Source: Paraburkholderia acidisoli (GTDB lineage: Bacteria > Pseudomonadota > Gammaproteobacteria > Burkholderiales > Burkholderiaceae). From it: DNA of 64,000 nucleotides. Positions 53,165 through 62,886 of this stretch are shown here, in pieces; within the stretch, counting starts at the first letter, position 1, and each line of letters opens with the position of its first letter. A model generated the notes under the pieces. It worked only from the letters and a program-made list of their open reading frames with translations. It was not told where the DNA came from and made no database searches. The stretch is taken from positions 1,736,001-1,800,000 of the forward strand of contig NZ_CP046914.1 of assembly GCF_009789675.1 (NCBI RefSeq). The letters run 5' to 3'. The position numbers were made by a program, and so were the translations under genes.

Positions 53165-54949
53165 TCAGGCTGCGGATGGCGCTTGCAGCGCGTGGTCGAG
53201 CGCGGCGCGCGCCTTCGTCGCAATGGCGCTTGCGTTGGCGTGGGCATCGGCGGGCGCGTCGCCTTGCCAGCGCCCGAGCACGTGGCCGTCCGGGCGCACG
53301 AGATACAGCGTGCCGGGCTGCGCGCCGACCATCGCGAAGAGGCGCCCCGTGCTGTCCCAGCCGTAGCGACGCGCGACATCGGCGGGCGGGCGGCGCGCAA
53401 CCGGCACGATCGATACGCTTGATACGCGGCTGGATACGGGCAGCGGCGCGGGCGCCATCGCGCCATCGGCGAAAGCGGTTTCGAGCGCGGCGATGGCGGC
53501 ACCGACGCCAGGCTGCGCGGCATCGTCGACGAAATACAGCGCCGTGAAGCACGGCCCCACGAAGTCGGTGAGATGCCCGTCGCGGGCGCCTTCGCGATCG
53601 ACGATCGTGAGCGGACATTCGGGCAGCGTCGCGCCAGGCGCCGGACCGGCCGCGAGCGCATCGGAGGCCGCGTTGAGCGGCGACTGCGTGTAGGCGATCG
53701 CCGAGGTCTGACGCGGGTTGATGAGCGAGCGCACGGCCGGATGCTCGCGCGCGAGACTCAGCACGGCGGTGCGCATCAACTCGAATGCGAACGACGGCGG
53801 CGCCATGAATTCCGTGCTCTTGGTGCCGTAGCTGAGGTTCTCGTGCGCGGCGTGCACACGCTCGTCGGAATAGCTGTCGAGCAGCGCTTCGCCGGCGCGC
53901 CCCTGCACGACGAAAGCGAGCTTCCACGCGAGATTGTCGGCGTCGTCGATGCCCGAATTCGCGCCGCGCACGCCGAAGATCGGCACGAGATGCGCCGCGT
54001 CGCCCGCGAACAGCACCCGGCCATGGCGATAGCGTTCGAGCGTGAGCGCATTGGCCTTGTAGATGGTGATCCAGACCGGCGACCACGGCGCCGTTTCGCC
54101 CATCATGTCGAGCAGGCTTTGCACGCGCGGCACGACGTTTTCGGGCTGGATTGCGGCCTCGGCGTCTTCGCCGTCGCGCAACTGGTAGTCGATGCGCCAG
54201 ACGTTGTCGGGCTGCTTGTGCACGAGCACGGTCGAGCCGGGGTTCGACGCCGGATCGAAATATGCGAGCCGTTCCGTGGGCCGCGCGCTGTCGAGCAGAA
54301 TGTCGACGATCACGTAACGGCCTTCGTAGCTCGTACCGGTGAGTTTGAGCCCGAGCGCTTCGCGCACCGTGCTGCGGCCGCCGTCGGCCGCGACGAGCCA
54401 GTCGGTGTGCGCGACGTAGTCGCCGGCGGGCGTGGTGAGCGTGAGCGTCGCGCCGTGCGCGTCTTGCTGCACGGCGGTCACCTTCGTGCCCCAGCGGATG
54501 TCGATGAGATCGGCGTGCCGCTCGGCCGCGTCGAGCAGGAATTGCTCGATATGGTATTGCGCGAGATTCACCATGGGCGGCAGCTTCTGGTTCTCGTCCT
54601 GCGGCATCGTGAAGTGCAGCACTTCGTCGTCGCGATAGAAGCTGCGGCCGCCCGTCCACGGCAGACCTTTGGCGAGAAAACCGTCGAGCGCGCCGAGGCG
54701 TTCGATGATTTCGAGGCTGCGCCGCGAGATGCAGATGGCGCGGCTGCCGTAGCACACGGAATCGTCGGCTTCGATCAGCACGGAGCGCACACCGTGCTTC
54801 GCGAGACCGAGCGCGATGGCGAGCCCGACCGGACCGCCGCCGACGATCGTCACCGCGTGGCGTTGCTTCTCGCGGCCATGGTCGAGTTCGGGCACGCGCG
54901 CGGGGTAGTGCTTCGCTTCGAACGGATACGGTTTGAAATCGGCGTTCAT
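53165..54949 (-). CDS. FAD-dependent aromatic hydroxylase (MhpA-like monooxygenase)
   Basis: This encodes 594 residues. The dinucleotide fold VTIVGGGPVGLAIALGLAKHG binds FAD, the second FAD motif is GRVLFAGDAAHLVPIFGVRGANSGIDDA (cited in parts), and a thioredoxin-like C-terminal domain follows. The family hydroxylates phenolic acids such as 3-(3-hydroxyphenyl)propionate using NAD(P)H and O2. No ring-cleavage genes are adjacent, so the substrate is open. It is co-transcribed with the DUF2783 gene. Confidence 0.88.
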   Translation of the reverse strand: MNADFKPYPFEAKHYPARVPELDHGREKQRHAVTIVGGGPVGLAIALGLAKHGVRSVLIEADDSVCYGSRAICISRRSLEIIERLGALDGFLAKGLPWTGGRSFYRDDEVLHFTMPQDENQKLPPMVNLAQYHIEQFLLDAAERHADLIDIRWGTKVTAVQQDAHGATLTLTTPAGDYVAHTDWLVAADGGRSTVREALGLKLTGTSYEGRYVIVDILLDSARPTERLAYFDPASNPGSTVLVHKQPDNVWRIDYQLRDGEDAEAAIQPENVVPRVQSLLDMMGETAPWSPVWITIYKANALTLERYRHGRVLFAGDAAHLVPIFGVRGANSGIDDADNLAWKLAFVVQGRAGEALLDSYSDERVHAAHENLSYGTKSTEFMAPPSFAFELMRTAVLSLAREHPAVRSLINPRQTSAIAYTQSPLNAASDALAAGPAPGATLPECPLTIVDREGARDGHLTDFVGPCFTALYFVDDAAQPGVGAAIAALETAFADGAMAPAPLPVSSRVSSVSIVPVARRPPADVARRYGWDSTGRLFAMVGAQPGTLYLVRPDGHVLGRWQGDAPADAHANASAIATKARAALDHALQAPSAA

Positions 54950-55196
54950 CGTGCGCTCCGGACGAGCGTGGCGCCACGGGCGCGCGGGGAGAAGGCGAGG
55001 GAAGCCATGGGGATTGCGTCTCCGATACGAAAATTTTTTTCCGGCCGCGCAAGCGAGTCGCCTGGCGGTCCGTGCATCGATGAACGCAGTATGGCGCGCG
55101 CGCGCCGTCGCGCTGTCCTCAATTTGGGTACAGCGTGTTGATGGCGATGAAAGTCGACGCTGAAAGGCCGCGCGGGCTCGAGCGCTTTCGGCTGCT

Positions 55197-56015
55197 TCAG
55201 CCCGGTTCGGCCGAGAGACAGAGCGCGAACAGTTGCCGCTGGCCGGAAATGCCGAGCCGCTGATACGCGCGCTTCTGGTACGTGACGACGCTGCTGGGCT
55301 TCACGCCCATGTGCTCGGCGATCTCGACGGTGCTGTGGCCTTCGAGCACGCCGCGCAGCGCGTCGAGTTCGCGCTTCGAAAGCGTCGGGCACAGCGTGCG
55401 CAGGCGCGCGAGCATGAGCTGCGGAATGCCGAGCTGGCGCTGGCCGCGAATCGTGTAGTGATGTTTCGCCGATTCGCCGATCAACGGCGCGAGCGATTCG
55501 ACGAGTTCGACTTCGGCGGGCTGGAAGTTGCCGGCGTCGCGCTCGCGGTAGAGGTTCACGGAGAGCCAGATGTCGGCGGCCGGTTGCAGCAGCAGCGAGA
55601 GCCGGTCGGACACATTGGGCGTGGCGTAGCACGCGGTGCGATAGCCGTCGTGCGCGATGTCGGCGCTGCTTTGCCAGTGGAGCACGAGCGAGGAGCCGGG
55701 CGCGTCTTCGGCCTCGCCGTTGACGATGCGCTGGTTGCCGTCGAGCGCGTAGAACAGGCGCGCGTAGGTGTCGGCGACGTCGCGCAGGAAGCGGCCACCG
55801 CGATGATCGGCAACGGAAACCGTGCGCGGCCGGTTGCCGAATTCGTAGGCGAACACGGTGCACTGCGTGACCGAGGTGGCCGGGCCGAGCATGTTGAGCA
55901 CTTCGGCGGCGAGCGCGTTGGCGTCGTCGCGGCCAATGGCCGAAACGAGGCTGGTGACGCGCGACAGGTCGAATTGGCCCGTCTGACGTGGTCGGTCGAG
56001 ACGCCAGTAACGCAT
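55197..56015 (-). CDS. LuxR-family regulator with GAF-like sensor
   Basis: This encodes 272 residues. A C-terminal helix-turn-helix (LSKRELDALRGVLEGHSTVEIAEHMGVKPSSVVTYQ, cited in parts) follows a long sensor domain. It differs from the LuxR protein at 52174 in the linker and sensor. It lies upstream of the hydroxylase gene on the same strand with about 250 bases between, so it is a candidate activator of that gene. Confidence 0.82.
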   Translation of the reverse strand: MRYWRLDRPRQTGQFDLSRVTSLVSAIGRDDANALAAEVLNMLGPATSVTQCTVFAYEFGNRPRTVSVADHRGGRFLRDVADTYARLFYALDGNQRIVNGEAEDAPGSSLVLHWQSSADIAHDGYRTACYATPNVSDRLSLLLQPAADIWLSVNLYRERDAGNFQPAEVELVESLAPLIGESAKHHYTIRGQRQLGIPQLMLARLRTLCPTLSKRELDALRGVLEGHSTVEIAEHMGVKPSSVVTYQKRAYQRLGISGQRQLFALCLSAEPG

Positions 56016-56288
56016 GGGTTTCTAATCGGAAAAAGCGAAAAAACGCGGTGCTTTATGAGATTAGCACCGTTTCCGATCGGCTCGAAAAAGACCCTAAGAG
56101 AAACGCCAGCACGAACGCGAGAAAAAGACGGGAACGGGGCCGGAACGCGGGCGCCCGCCAACACGCTGCATCCGTGGCGATGCGAGCAAGGATGCGGCCG
56201 TTGCGGTAATCTCCACGCTCGGCCGGCGCATCCGTGCGCCATGTTTCCATACGTAGACGCACCCGCCTCCCGCGCAGGATATCTCGAA

Positions 56289-57302
56289 ATGTTGACGCTC
56301 CCCACCGCGATTCCACCCGATTTCGGCGTTGGAGCGGTTTTCCTCAGCGTGCTCGTGACGCAGCTCGGCGTGCCGGTCCCGGCCGCACCCGTGCTGATAC
56401 TCGCGGGCACGATGGCGGCGAGCGGGGAAACGTCGTACGCGAGCTTGCTGGTCGCGGCCGTGATCGCCACGCTGCTCGCGGATTCGCTGTGGTTCGCGGC
56501 GGGCCGCGTGCGCGGGCGGCGGCTGCTCAACGGTCTCGTGCGGTTTTCGCTGTCGCTCGATACGACCATCCGCATCGCGCGCAACGTGTTCGAGCGCTAT
56601 GGCGCGCCTATTCTCTCGGTGGCCAAGTTCGTGCCGGGACTCGGCCTGATCTCCGCGCCGCTGCTCGGCACGACCAGCGTGGACGTGCGCGTGTTCCTGC
56701 TGTGGGACGCGATAGGCGCGACCTTGTGGGCGGGCACCTGGCTGCTCGGCGGCGCGGCGTTGCATGCCGAAATCGTGCGTTTCGCGATGTTCGTGCGCGC
56801 CAACGGCATGACGATTTTCGACGTGCTCGCGGTGGCCGGCGTGCTGTTTCTCGCCTGGCGTCTGTTCCGGCGCATGCAGTTCCGCCACTGGCTCGCGACG
56901 CATCGCATTTCGCCGGATCAGCTCGACGAGATGATGAAGTCGACTGCGCCGCCCATCGTGCTCGACGCGCGCCCGGCTTCGATCCGCGAGAAGGAGTCGT
57001 ATCGCATTCCCGGCGCGCGGCCGCTCGATCTGGAGTCGAGCGAGGCGCTCGCGCCCGAACTGCTGGACCGGCCGATCGTGGTCTATTGCGTGTGCCCGAA
57101 CGAGGCGACGGCCAAGCGCATTGTCGATCAACTGCGCAACAAGCACATTTATCACGCGCGCGCGCTCAAGGGCGGCCTCGACGCGTGGGAACGGCACGGT
57201 TATCCGGTCGAGCCGCTTTCCGCGGAATTCCACGCGCTGCTGGCGGGCGAGGATGTCGACGCGGACGAGGAATACACCGTCCGCGCGAGTCTTTCCAAAT
57301 AG
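56289..57302 (+). CDS. DedA-family membrane protein fused to a rhodanese domain
   Basis: This encodes 337 residues. The first roughly 205 residues are a DedA/SNARE-associated membrane domain (FVPGLGLISAPLLGTT; helices from about 15). The C-terminal 110 residues are a rhodanese domain with active Cys in VYCVCPNEATAKR. DedA proteins recycle undecaprenyl or phospholipid carriers; the rhodanese part could transfer sulphur or sense redox state. ATG 56289 is chosen; 56241 in frame is possible. It is divergent from the LuxR gene. Confidence 0.88.
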   Translation: MLTLPTAIPPDFGVGAVFLSVLVTQLGVPVPAAPVLILAGTMAASGETSYASLLVAAVIATLLADSLWFAAGRVRGRRLLNGLVRFSLSLDTTIRIARNVFERYGAPILSVAKFVPGLGLISAPLLGTTSVDVRVFLLWDAIGATLWAGTWLLGGAALHAEIVRFAMFVRANGMTIFDVLAVAGVLFLAWRLFRRMQFRHWLATHRISPDQLDEMMKSTAPPIVLDARPASIREKESYRIPGARPLDLESSEALAPELLDRPIVVYCVCPNEATAKRIVDQLRNKHIYHARALKGGLDAWERHGYPVEPLSAEFHALLAGEDVDADEEYTVRASLSK

Positions 57303-57391
57303 CGAGTTTTCTCGATTTTCGGCCGCGAGTTTTCTCGATTTCGCTTTGGAAACGGCGCGAAGCGAGCGGAACGCGCGGCCGGTTCGCGCCG

Positions 57392-58819
57392 TCAGGCGCG
57401 CTGTCGCCGTGATGCGCTGCTGATGTTCTGGCCCGCGTCGCGCGCGAGCTGGGCATAGCCCCATACCGAGATCAGCGTGAGCACGCCGGCGGCGAGGAAG
57501 GCGAGACGGAAGTCGTCGAGCGTGAACACGTGGCCGGTGGCTTCGCCGTGGAACGTCGCGGCCACGCGCAGCGAGAGCGCGCCGAACGCGATGCCCAAGC
57601 CAATCGTCATTTGCGCGGCGGCGCTCCAGAGCGTGCTGGCCGCGCTCATCTGCGGCTGCGCGACATCGGCATAAGCGAGCGTCGCGAGCGTGGAGAACTG
57701 CATCGAGCGCGTGACGCCGTACACGAAGATGACGAGCACCACGAGCGCGATCGGCGTGCCGGGCGTGAGCAAGCCGCACGCGATCAGCGAAATGCCCGCG
57801 ATCGTCACGTCGACCACCGACACCATGCGAAAGCCCCAGCGCTCGAGAATGCGCGTGGTCAGCGCCTTCATGCCGAGATTGCCGAGCGCGCTCGCGAGCA
57901 GCAGCAAGCCCGACTTGAACGCCGAAAGCCCGAAGCCGATCTGGAACAGCAGCGGCATCAGATAGGGCGCCGCGCCAATGCCGATGCGCGTGATCGAGCC
58001 CGTCACGACCGTTACCGAGAACGTCGGGATCTTCAAGGTCGACACGTCGATGAGCGGATGCGCATGGCGCTTCGCGTGCGCAAACGCGATTGCGCCGATC
58101 ACGATGCCGGCCGCGACGATCGCCACGCCCGTCCATGGATTTTCGTTCGGCTGGCTCGCCAGTTCCGCGCCGTACAGCAGCGCGGTGAGCGACGCGCCGC
58201 TCAGGATCAGGCCGATCACGTCGAGCGGGCGGCGCGCTTCGCCGCGCAGGTTCGGCACCATGAAGGCGATGGCCACGAGCACGGCAATGCCGAACGGCAC
58301 GTTGAGCAGAAAGATCCAGCGCCACGACGCGTAGGTCGTGATGAAACCGCCGATCGGCGGCCCGACCACGGGCGCGGCAATGGCGGGCCACGTGATCGTG
58401 GAGATCGCCCGCATCAGCAGGCTCTTGTCGGTCGTGCGCACGACGATCGAGCGACCGACCGGCACCATCATCGCGCCGCCGATGCCTTGCAGCACGCGCG
58501 CGGCCACGAACTCGTCGAGATTCTGCGCGATGCCGCACAACACCGACGCCACCGTGAACGTGACCACCGCGCCGAAGAAGATCGTGCGCGAGCCGTAGCG
58601 GTCGGCGACCCAGCCGCTCACGGGAATGAAGATCGCGAGCGCGAGCATGTAGGCCGTGACGCCGAGGCTCAGGCTGTTCGGTCCGATGCCGAACGAGCGC
58701 GCCATCGCGGGCAGCGCCGTGGCGATCACGGTCGTGTCGAGATACTCCATGAAGAACGTGGCCGCGACGATATAGGGCAGCCAGCCGACGCCGGCGCCGC
58801 GTTGCGCGGGCGCGCTCAT
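57392..58819 (-). CDS. DHA2-family MFS drug efflux transporter
   Basis: This encodes 475 residues with 14 membrane helices. FFMEYLDTTVIATALPAMARSFG and GWVADRYGSRTIFFGAVV are the DHA2 signatures. It is related to the pump at 48661 but not identical. It is an inner-membrane proton-driven exporter of unknown drugs. The start at 58819 removes a non-homologous N-terminal extension of the frame. It is divergent from the aldo/keto reductase gene. Confidence 0.9.
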   Translation of the reverse strand: MSAPAQRGAGVGWLPYIVAATFFMEYLDTTVIATALPAMARSFGIGPNSLSLGVTAYMLALAIFIPVSGWVADRYGSRTIFFGAVVTFTVASVLCGIAQNLDEFVAARVLQGIGGAMMVPVGRSIVVRTTDKSLLMRAISTITWPAIAAPVVGPPIGGFITTYASWRWIFLLNVPFGIAVLVAIAFMVPNLRGEARRPLDVIGLILSGASLTALLYGAELASQPNENPWTGVAIVAAGIVIGAIAFAHAKRHAHPLIDVSTLKIPTFSVTVVTGSITRIGIGAAPYLMPLLFQIGFGLSAFKSGLLLLASALGNLGMKALTTRILERWGFRMVSVVDVTIAGISLIACGLLTPGTPIALVVLVIFVYGVTRSMQFSTLATLAYADVAQPQMSAASTLWSAAAQMTIGLGIAFGALSLRVAATFHGEATGHVFTLDDFRLAFLAAGVLTLISVWGYAQLARDAGQNISSASRRQRA

Positions 58820-59093
58820 GCGGCCTCCGCGCGCGAAGGCGTAACGAGGAAACGCGGAGGAAGCGAGAGGTTGCGGATCATGAGCGGTGAGCGTCGCGAG
58901 TTGCCGATTGGAATTTTTCGGCCGCGATCGTGAAACGAGGGAAGGCGACAGTTTCCAATACGTCACCGCGTCTGTACAGACGTAAGCCAACACGTCGTGA
59001 GGTGTAGGAGGGTGGCGGGCAAGCATGGCGCGATGCGCGTAGACTCGTCGGCTCTCGGCAACGCATCGTCAACCCTCGATGGGAGGCAGTGAA

Positions 59094-60131
59094 ATGGAAT
59101 ACCGTTTTCTGGGCGCGTCTGGTTTTAAAGTGCCGGTCCTGAGCTTCGGCACGGGCACATTTGGCGGCAAGGGCGAATTCTTCGAAGCTTGGGGCGCCAC
59201 CGACGTGGCCGAAGCGCGCAAGCTCATCGACATCTGCCTCGACGCGGGCGTGACCATGTTCGACAGCGCCGACATCTATTCGAGCGGCGCCTCGGAGTCG
59301 GTGCTCGGCGAGGCGCTCAAGGGACGCCGCGACAAGGTCATCATTTCGACGAAAGCCACCTTTCGTTTCGACGACGGTCCGAACAGCGTGGGCTCGTCGC
59401 GCTTTCATCTGACGCGTGCCGTGGACGCGGCGCTCAAGCGCCTGCAAACCGATTACATCGACCTGTTTCAGCTCCACGGCTTCGACGCGCGCACGCCTGT
59501 CGAGGAAGTGTTGTCGACGCTCGACGACCTCGTGCGCGCGGGCAAGATTCTCTACACGGGCGTGTCGAACTTCTCGGGCTGGCACCTGATGAAGTCGCAG
59601 GCCGTGGCCGACCGCTACGGTTATCCGCGCTATGTCGCGAACCAGACGTATTACTCGCTGATCGGCCGCGACTACGAATGGGAACTGATGCCGCTCGGCG
59701 TCGACCAGGGCGTGGGCGCGGTGGTGTGGAGCCCGCTCGGCTGGGGGCGCCTGACCGGCAAGATCCGTCGCGGCCAGCCGCTGCCCGAGAAAAGCCGCCT
59801 GCACAAAACTGCCGATATGGGACCGCCGGTGCCGGATGAATACCTGTACCGCGTGATCGACGCCATCGACGAAATCGCCGGGGAAACCGGCAAGACGATT
59901 CCGCAGATCGCACTGAACTGGCTGTTGCAGCGCCCCAACGTTTCCACGGTACTCATCGGTGCCCGAGACGAGGCGCAGCTGCGCCAGAATCTGGGCGCGG
60001 TGGGCTGGAACCTCACGCCGGAGCAGGTCGCGAAGCTCGACGCGGCGAGCGCGGTGCGCCCCGCGTATCCCTACTGGCATCAGGAAGGATTCGCCGAGCG
60101 CAATCCTTCGCCGGTGGCGCGCGAAGAATAA
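59094..60131 (+). CDS. aldo/keto reductase
   Basis: This encodes 345 residues. The catalytic tetrad is Asp57, Tyr62 (FDSADIYSSG), Lys87 (ISTKATF) and His128 (FQLHGFD). NADPH-dependent reduction of an aldehyde or ketone in the cytoplasm is expected. The ATG 59094 follows a GGGAGG site. It has no obvious operon partner; it is divergent from the DHA2 pump, with about 275 bases between. Confidence 0.9.
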   Translation: MEYRFLGASGFKVPVLSFGTGTFGGKGEFFEAWGATDVAEARKLIDICLDAGVTMFDSADIYSSGASESVLGEALKGRRDKVIISTKATFRFDDGPNSVGSSRFHLTRAVDAALKRLQTDYIDLFQLHGFDARTPVEEVLSTLDDLVRAGKILYTGVSNFSGWHLMKSQAVADRYGYPRYVANQTYYSLIGRDYEWELMPLGVDQGVGAVVWSPLGWGRLTGKIRRGQPLPEKSRLHKTADMGPPVPDEYLYRVIDAIDEIAGETGKTIPQIALNWLLQRPNVSTVLIGARDEAQLRQNLGAVGWNLTPEQVAKLDAASAVRPAYPYWHQEGFAERNPSPVAREE

Positions 60132-60192
60132 GCCACGCGCGGGTTGGCCGGTTGTCGATCTGGCCGATGCGGTAGCGAAGGGCGCGAGCCGT

Positions 60193-60378
60193 TCAGGCGG
60201 CTTGCGCGTCGCGCAGGATTTGCGCGGCGCCGAGATGCACGGCGAGCGCGTAAAACTCGTCTTCGGCGAGATTCAGCGCTTTCGCGGCGGCCATGGCACG
60301 ACGGTGATCGTGCGGATGCAAGGCCAGTTTGACTTCAATTTTCGACTGCGTAATGGGCGACTGCTGGGCAAACTCCAC
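60193..60378 (-). CDS. small conserved protein, GTG start
   Basis: This encodes 61 residues starting at GTG 60378, with AGGAG nine bases upstream. The sequence is helical and soluble (SKIEVKLALHPHDHRRAMAAAKAL, cited in parts). No family name is recognised; it is probably a real short gene because of its ribosome site and composition. It is convergent with the aldo/keto reductase gene. Confidence 0.6.
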   Translation of the reverse strand: MEFAQQSPITQSKIEVKLALHPHDHRRAMAAAKALNLAEDEFYALAVHLGAAQILRDAQAA

Positions 60379-60919
60379 GGACGTTTCTCCTGCGGTAATC
60401 GGGCGCGTGGCCCGTGACGGGTGCAATGCCCATTACCGAGTGTCCTGACGCGCGAGGGCGCGCGCCGCCCGCCGCAAAATTGCGGACCGGAAACGGCGAT
60501 AACGCGGAGTGGGCCTGAAAATCCGCCGGCACTTTATTGCGTGCAGGCAGAGGGCACGTGCTGATTACAGCGACGCGCGGTATAGCGACGCGCGATGACG
60601 CGATGCGTCAGCAGTGCAGATAAAACGGGATAGCGACGGCTTTGACGGGTACGGCGGAGCAACGCATTGCATGTACGACTACCCTCCGGAATTATTTTTC
60701 TTTGCGGCCGAAAGCCGCATGACAGACCGAGAGTGTATTCGGGTTTTCACCTAGGGTAAATCCCTAATGAAAGAAAATGCGTTGCGTATAGTGTAAAAAT
60801 CCAACGCCAACAACCGGAAATGCAATGCATTTGCATTCCGGTTCATGCTGAATAGATAAAACGGGGGAGCGGGAAAGCGGCGGCGCGGCCCGAGGGTGGG
60901 GCCGCGCCCGTTGCGAGGT
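60379..60919. other. 541-base intergenic region
   Basis: No gene is supported. The middle is AT-rich (about 60660-60840). It contains the hairpin TGCGGC-CGAAA-GCCGCA near 60703 with no T-run, and a long GC hairpin at 60882-60908 after the carbonic anhydrase. Confidence 0.5.
60882..60908 (-). terminator. GC hairpin after carbonic anhydrase
   Basis: Nine-base arms GGCGCGGCC and GGCCGCGCC surround a nine-base loop, 12 bases past the stop on the minus strand. The T-run is missing, so its strength as a terminator is uncertain. Confidence 0.5.
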
Positions 60920-61630
60920 TTATTCCTCGACGCGTTTGCGCAGGCGCGCGCGTGCTTCGCCGAGCGATTCGAAATTGCCGCGCGTGTCGTCGAACACGGT
61001 GACCTTGCCCTGGCCAATGTCGTATACCCAGCCTTGCAGTTCGAGCTGGTTTTGCGCCACGCGCGCCGCGACGGCGGGGTGCGTGCGCAGATGCGTGAGC
61101 TGCAAACGCACGTTTTCTTCCACGAGCGCCTGCACGATCTGGTCTTCGCCGAGACCACGCGTTTTCACGACGCTGCGTGCCGCTTCGGCGTTGCGCAGCC
61201 AGGCTTGCACGGTGGGCATGTTGGCCGTGGCTTCGGCGCCCGACGCGAGACCCTTCATCGCGCCGCAATCCGTGTGGCCGCACAGCACGATCTGGCGCAC
61301 GTTGAGCGCGAGCACCGCGAATTCCACCACGGCCGAGACGCCGCCGAGCATTTCGCCATACGCCGGCACGATATTGCCGATGTTGCGGCAAACGAACAGC
61401 TCGCCGGGTTTGGCCTGCGTGATCATCTCGGGCGACACGCGCGAGTCGGCGCAGGTGATGAACAGCGTGTGCGGCGCCTGGCTATAAGCGAGGCTGTGGA
61501 AGAGTTCCTTGTTGCTCGGGAATACCTGTTGAGTGAATTCGTCCACGCCGTCGAGCAGGTGCAACAGATCGCAGCCGCACGATTCCGAATGCTCGTGATC
61601 GTGTTCTTGCGAGTGAGGTGTGTGTGGCAT
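60920..61630 (-). CDS. beta-class carbonic anhydrase
   Basis: This encodes 236 residues. Zinc ligands are Cys60 (ITCADSRVSP), His119 and Cys122 (GHTDCGAMKG), with Asp62-Arg64 beside them. It hydrates CO2 to bicarbonate in the cytoplasm. The N-terminal 20 residues are unusually rich in His, Glu and Cys (HSQEHDHEHSESCGC) and look like a metal-binding tail. The start at 61630 is preferred over one 33 bases upstream because of this tail and the ribosome-site spacing. Confidence 0.93.
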   Translation of the reverse strand: MPHTPHSQEHDHEHSESCGCDLLHLLDGVDEFTQQVFPSNKELFHSLAYSQAPHTLFITCADSRVSPEMITQAKPGELFVCRNIGNIVPAYGEMLGGVSAVVEFAVLALNVRQIVLCGHTDCGAMKGLASGAEATANMPTVQAWLRNAEAARSVVKTRGLGEDQIVQALVEENVRLQLTHLRTHPAVAARVAQNQLELQGWVYDIGQGKVTVFDDTRGNFESLGEARARLRKRVEE

Positions 61631-62004
61631 GGATGTTTCTCTCTTTATCATGAATCGACACAATCGAATGGCAACAGCGTGAGTTTACGCTGAGCGGGCT
61701 CCTTACGGATCGGAAACCTGCCGTCTGGTTCGCGTGAAGCGCCTGTCCTCCGCGCACCCTTGTACCGATCGGGGCGGATATGCCGGCAAAGGGGGCGAAA
61801 AAACGCGCAACTCGCGTCAACGTGGCTGGGGAACGACGGTGCGCTCGCGCGCGGCGTTTCCGTTCGAAAGCGGATTTTCTCACGCCGGGCGCGTTTGGCC
61901 CATACGGGCTGTCGAGATGTCGATGCGGCGCGACCGGGCGGTCGTGGCGCCGTGCACGATGGTGGTGCCTGAAGAGACGAACGACAAAGACGTTTAAATC
62001 GTGC
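61631..62004. other. 374-base intergenic region
   Basis: No gene is supported on either strand; overlapping frames there lack coding composition. It should carry the promoter of the carbonic anhydrase (minus strand). Confidence 0.5.
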
Positions 62005-62844
62005 TCACCACGCCATGCGCCAGCCGTTTTCGGCCACGCGCGGGGCTTCCTCGACCGGCTTGCCGCTGGCGGGCGTGGGCTCACCGGAGTCGGAAAAGTC
62101 CGCGAGAATACGGTCGCGCAGGCTTTGGAAACGCGCATCGGCGCGATCGCGCGGACGCGGCAATGTCACGTCGACAATACGGCGAATGCGGCCCGGACGC
62201 GGCGCCATGGACACCACACGATCGCCGAGATAGATCGCCTCGTCCACGTCGTGCGTGACGAGCAGCATGGTGATGCGCTCGCTTTCCCAGATCCGCAGCA
62301 GTTCGTTTTGCAGGCGGCCGCGCGTGAGGGCGTCGAGCGCACCGAACGGTTCGTCGAGCAGCAGCACGCGCGGCCGGTTCACGAGACCGCGCGCGATGGC
62401 CACGCGTTGCGCCATGCCGCCCGAGAGCTGATGCGGATACGCGCGCTCGAAACCGGCAAGCCCAACGAGCGCGATGTGTGCGGCCACGGCTTCGCGTTTC
62501 TGGCGCGGGGACAGCGGGGCATTACGCAGCGCCGCGAGAATATTTTGTTCGGCGGTGAGCCACGGAAACAGCCGATGGTCCTGAAACACGATGCCGCGTT
62601 CGAGCGACGTGTCGTTCACGCGCTCGCCATGCATCATGATCGCGCCTTGATAACCGGCGTCGAGACCGGCGATCAAACGCAGCAAGGTGGACTTGCCGCA
62701 TCCGCTCGCGCCCAGCACGCTGACGAATTCGCCGGGTCGAATGTGCAACGTGACGTCGTCGAGCACGACGAGTTGCGAAGCGCCCGTGCCGTAGTGCTTG
62801 CTCACGTGCAGAATGTCGATGCCTTCGGGTTCGGTCGCGCTCAT
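62005..62844 (-). CDS. ABC transporter ATP-binding protein (nitrate/sulfonate/taurine type)
   Basis: This encodes 279 residues. Walker A is GASGCGKST at about residues 45-53, the Q-loop is FQDHRLFPW, the signature is LSGGMAQR and Walker B is LLLDEPFGALD. It belongs with the SsuB/TauB/NrtD family. It powers the permease encoded just upstream on the same strand. The substrate class is an oxyanion, sulfonate or related compound; the exact one is unknown. The C-terminal 40 residues extend beyond the common core. Confidence 0.92.
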   Translation of the reverse strand: MSATEPEGIDILHVSKHYGTGASQLVVLDDVTLHIRPGEFVSVLGASGCGKSTLLRLIAGLDAGYQGAIMMHGERVNDTSLERGIVFQDHRLFPWLTAEQNILAALRNAPLSPRQKREAVAAHIALVGLAGFERAYPHQLSGGMAQRVAIARGLVNRPRVLLLDEPFGALDALTRGRLQNELLRIWESERITMLLVTHDVDEAIYLGDRVVSMAPRPGRIRRIVDVTLPRPRDRADARFQSLRDRILADFSDSGEPTPASGKPVEEAPRVAENGWRMAW

Positions 62845-62886
62845 GGTGGTTCCTTCGTTGACGAGTCGATTAGATCGGATTCCGAA

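Noticed and set aside
60703..60719. TGCGGC-CGAAA-GCCGCA hairpin as a terminator
   Set aside because: No T-run follows on either strand and no gene ends there.
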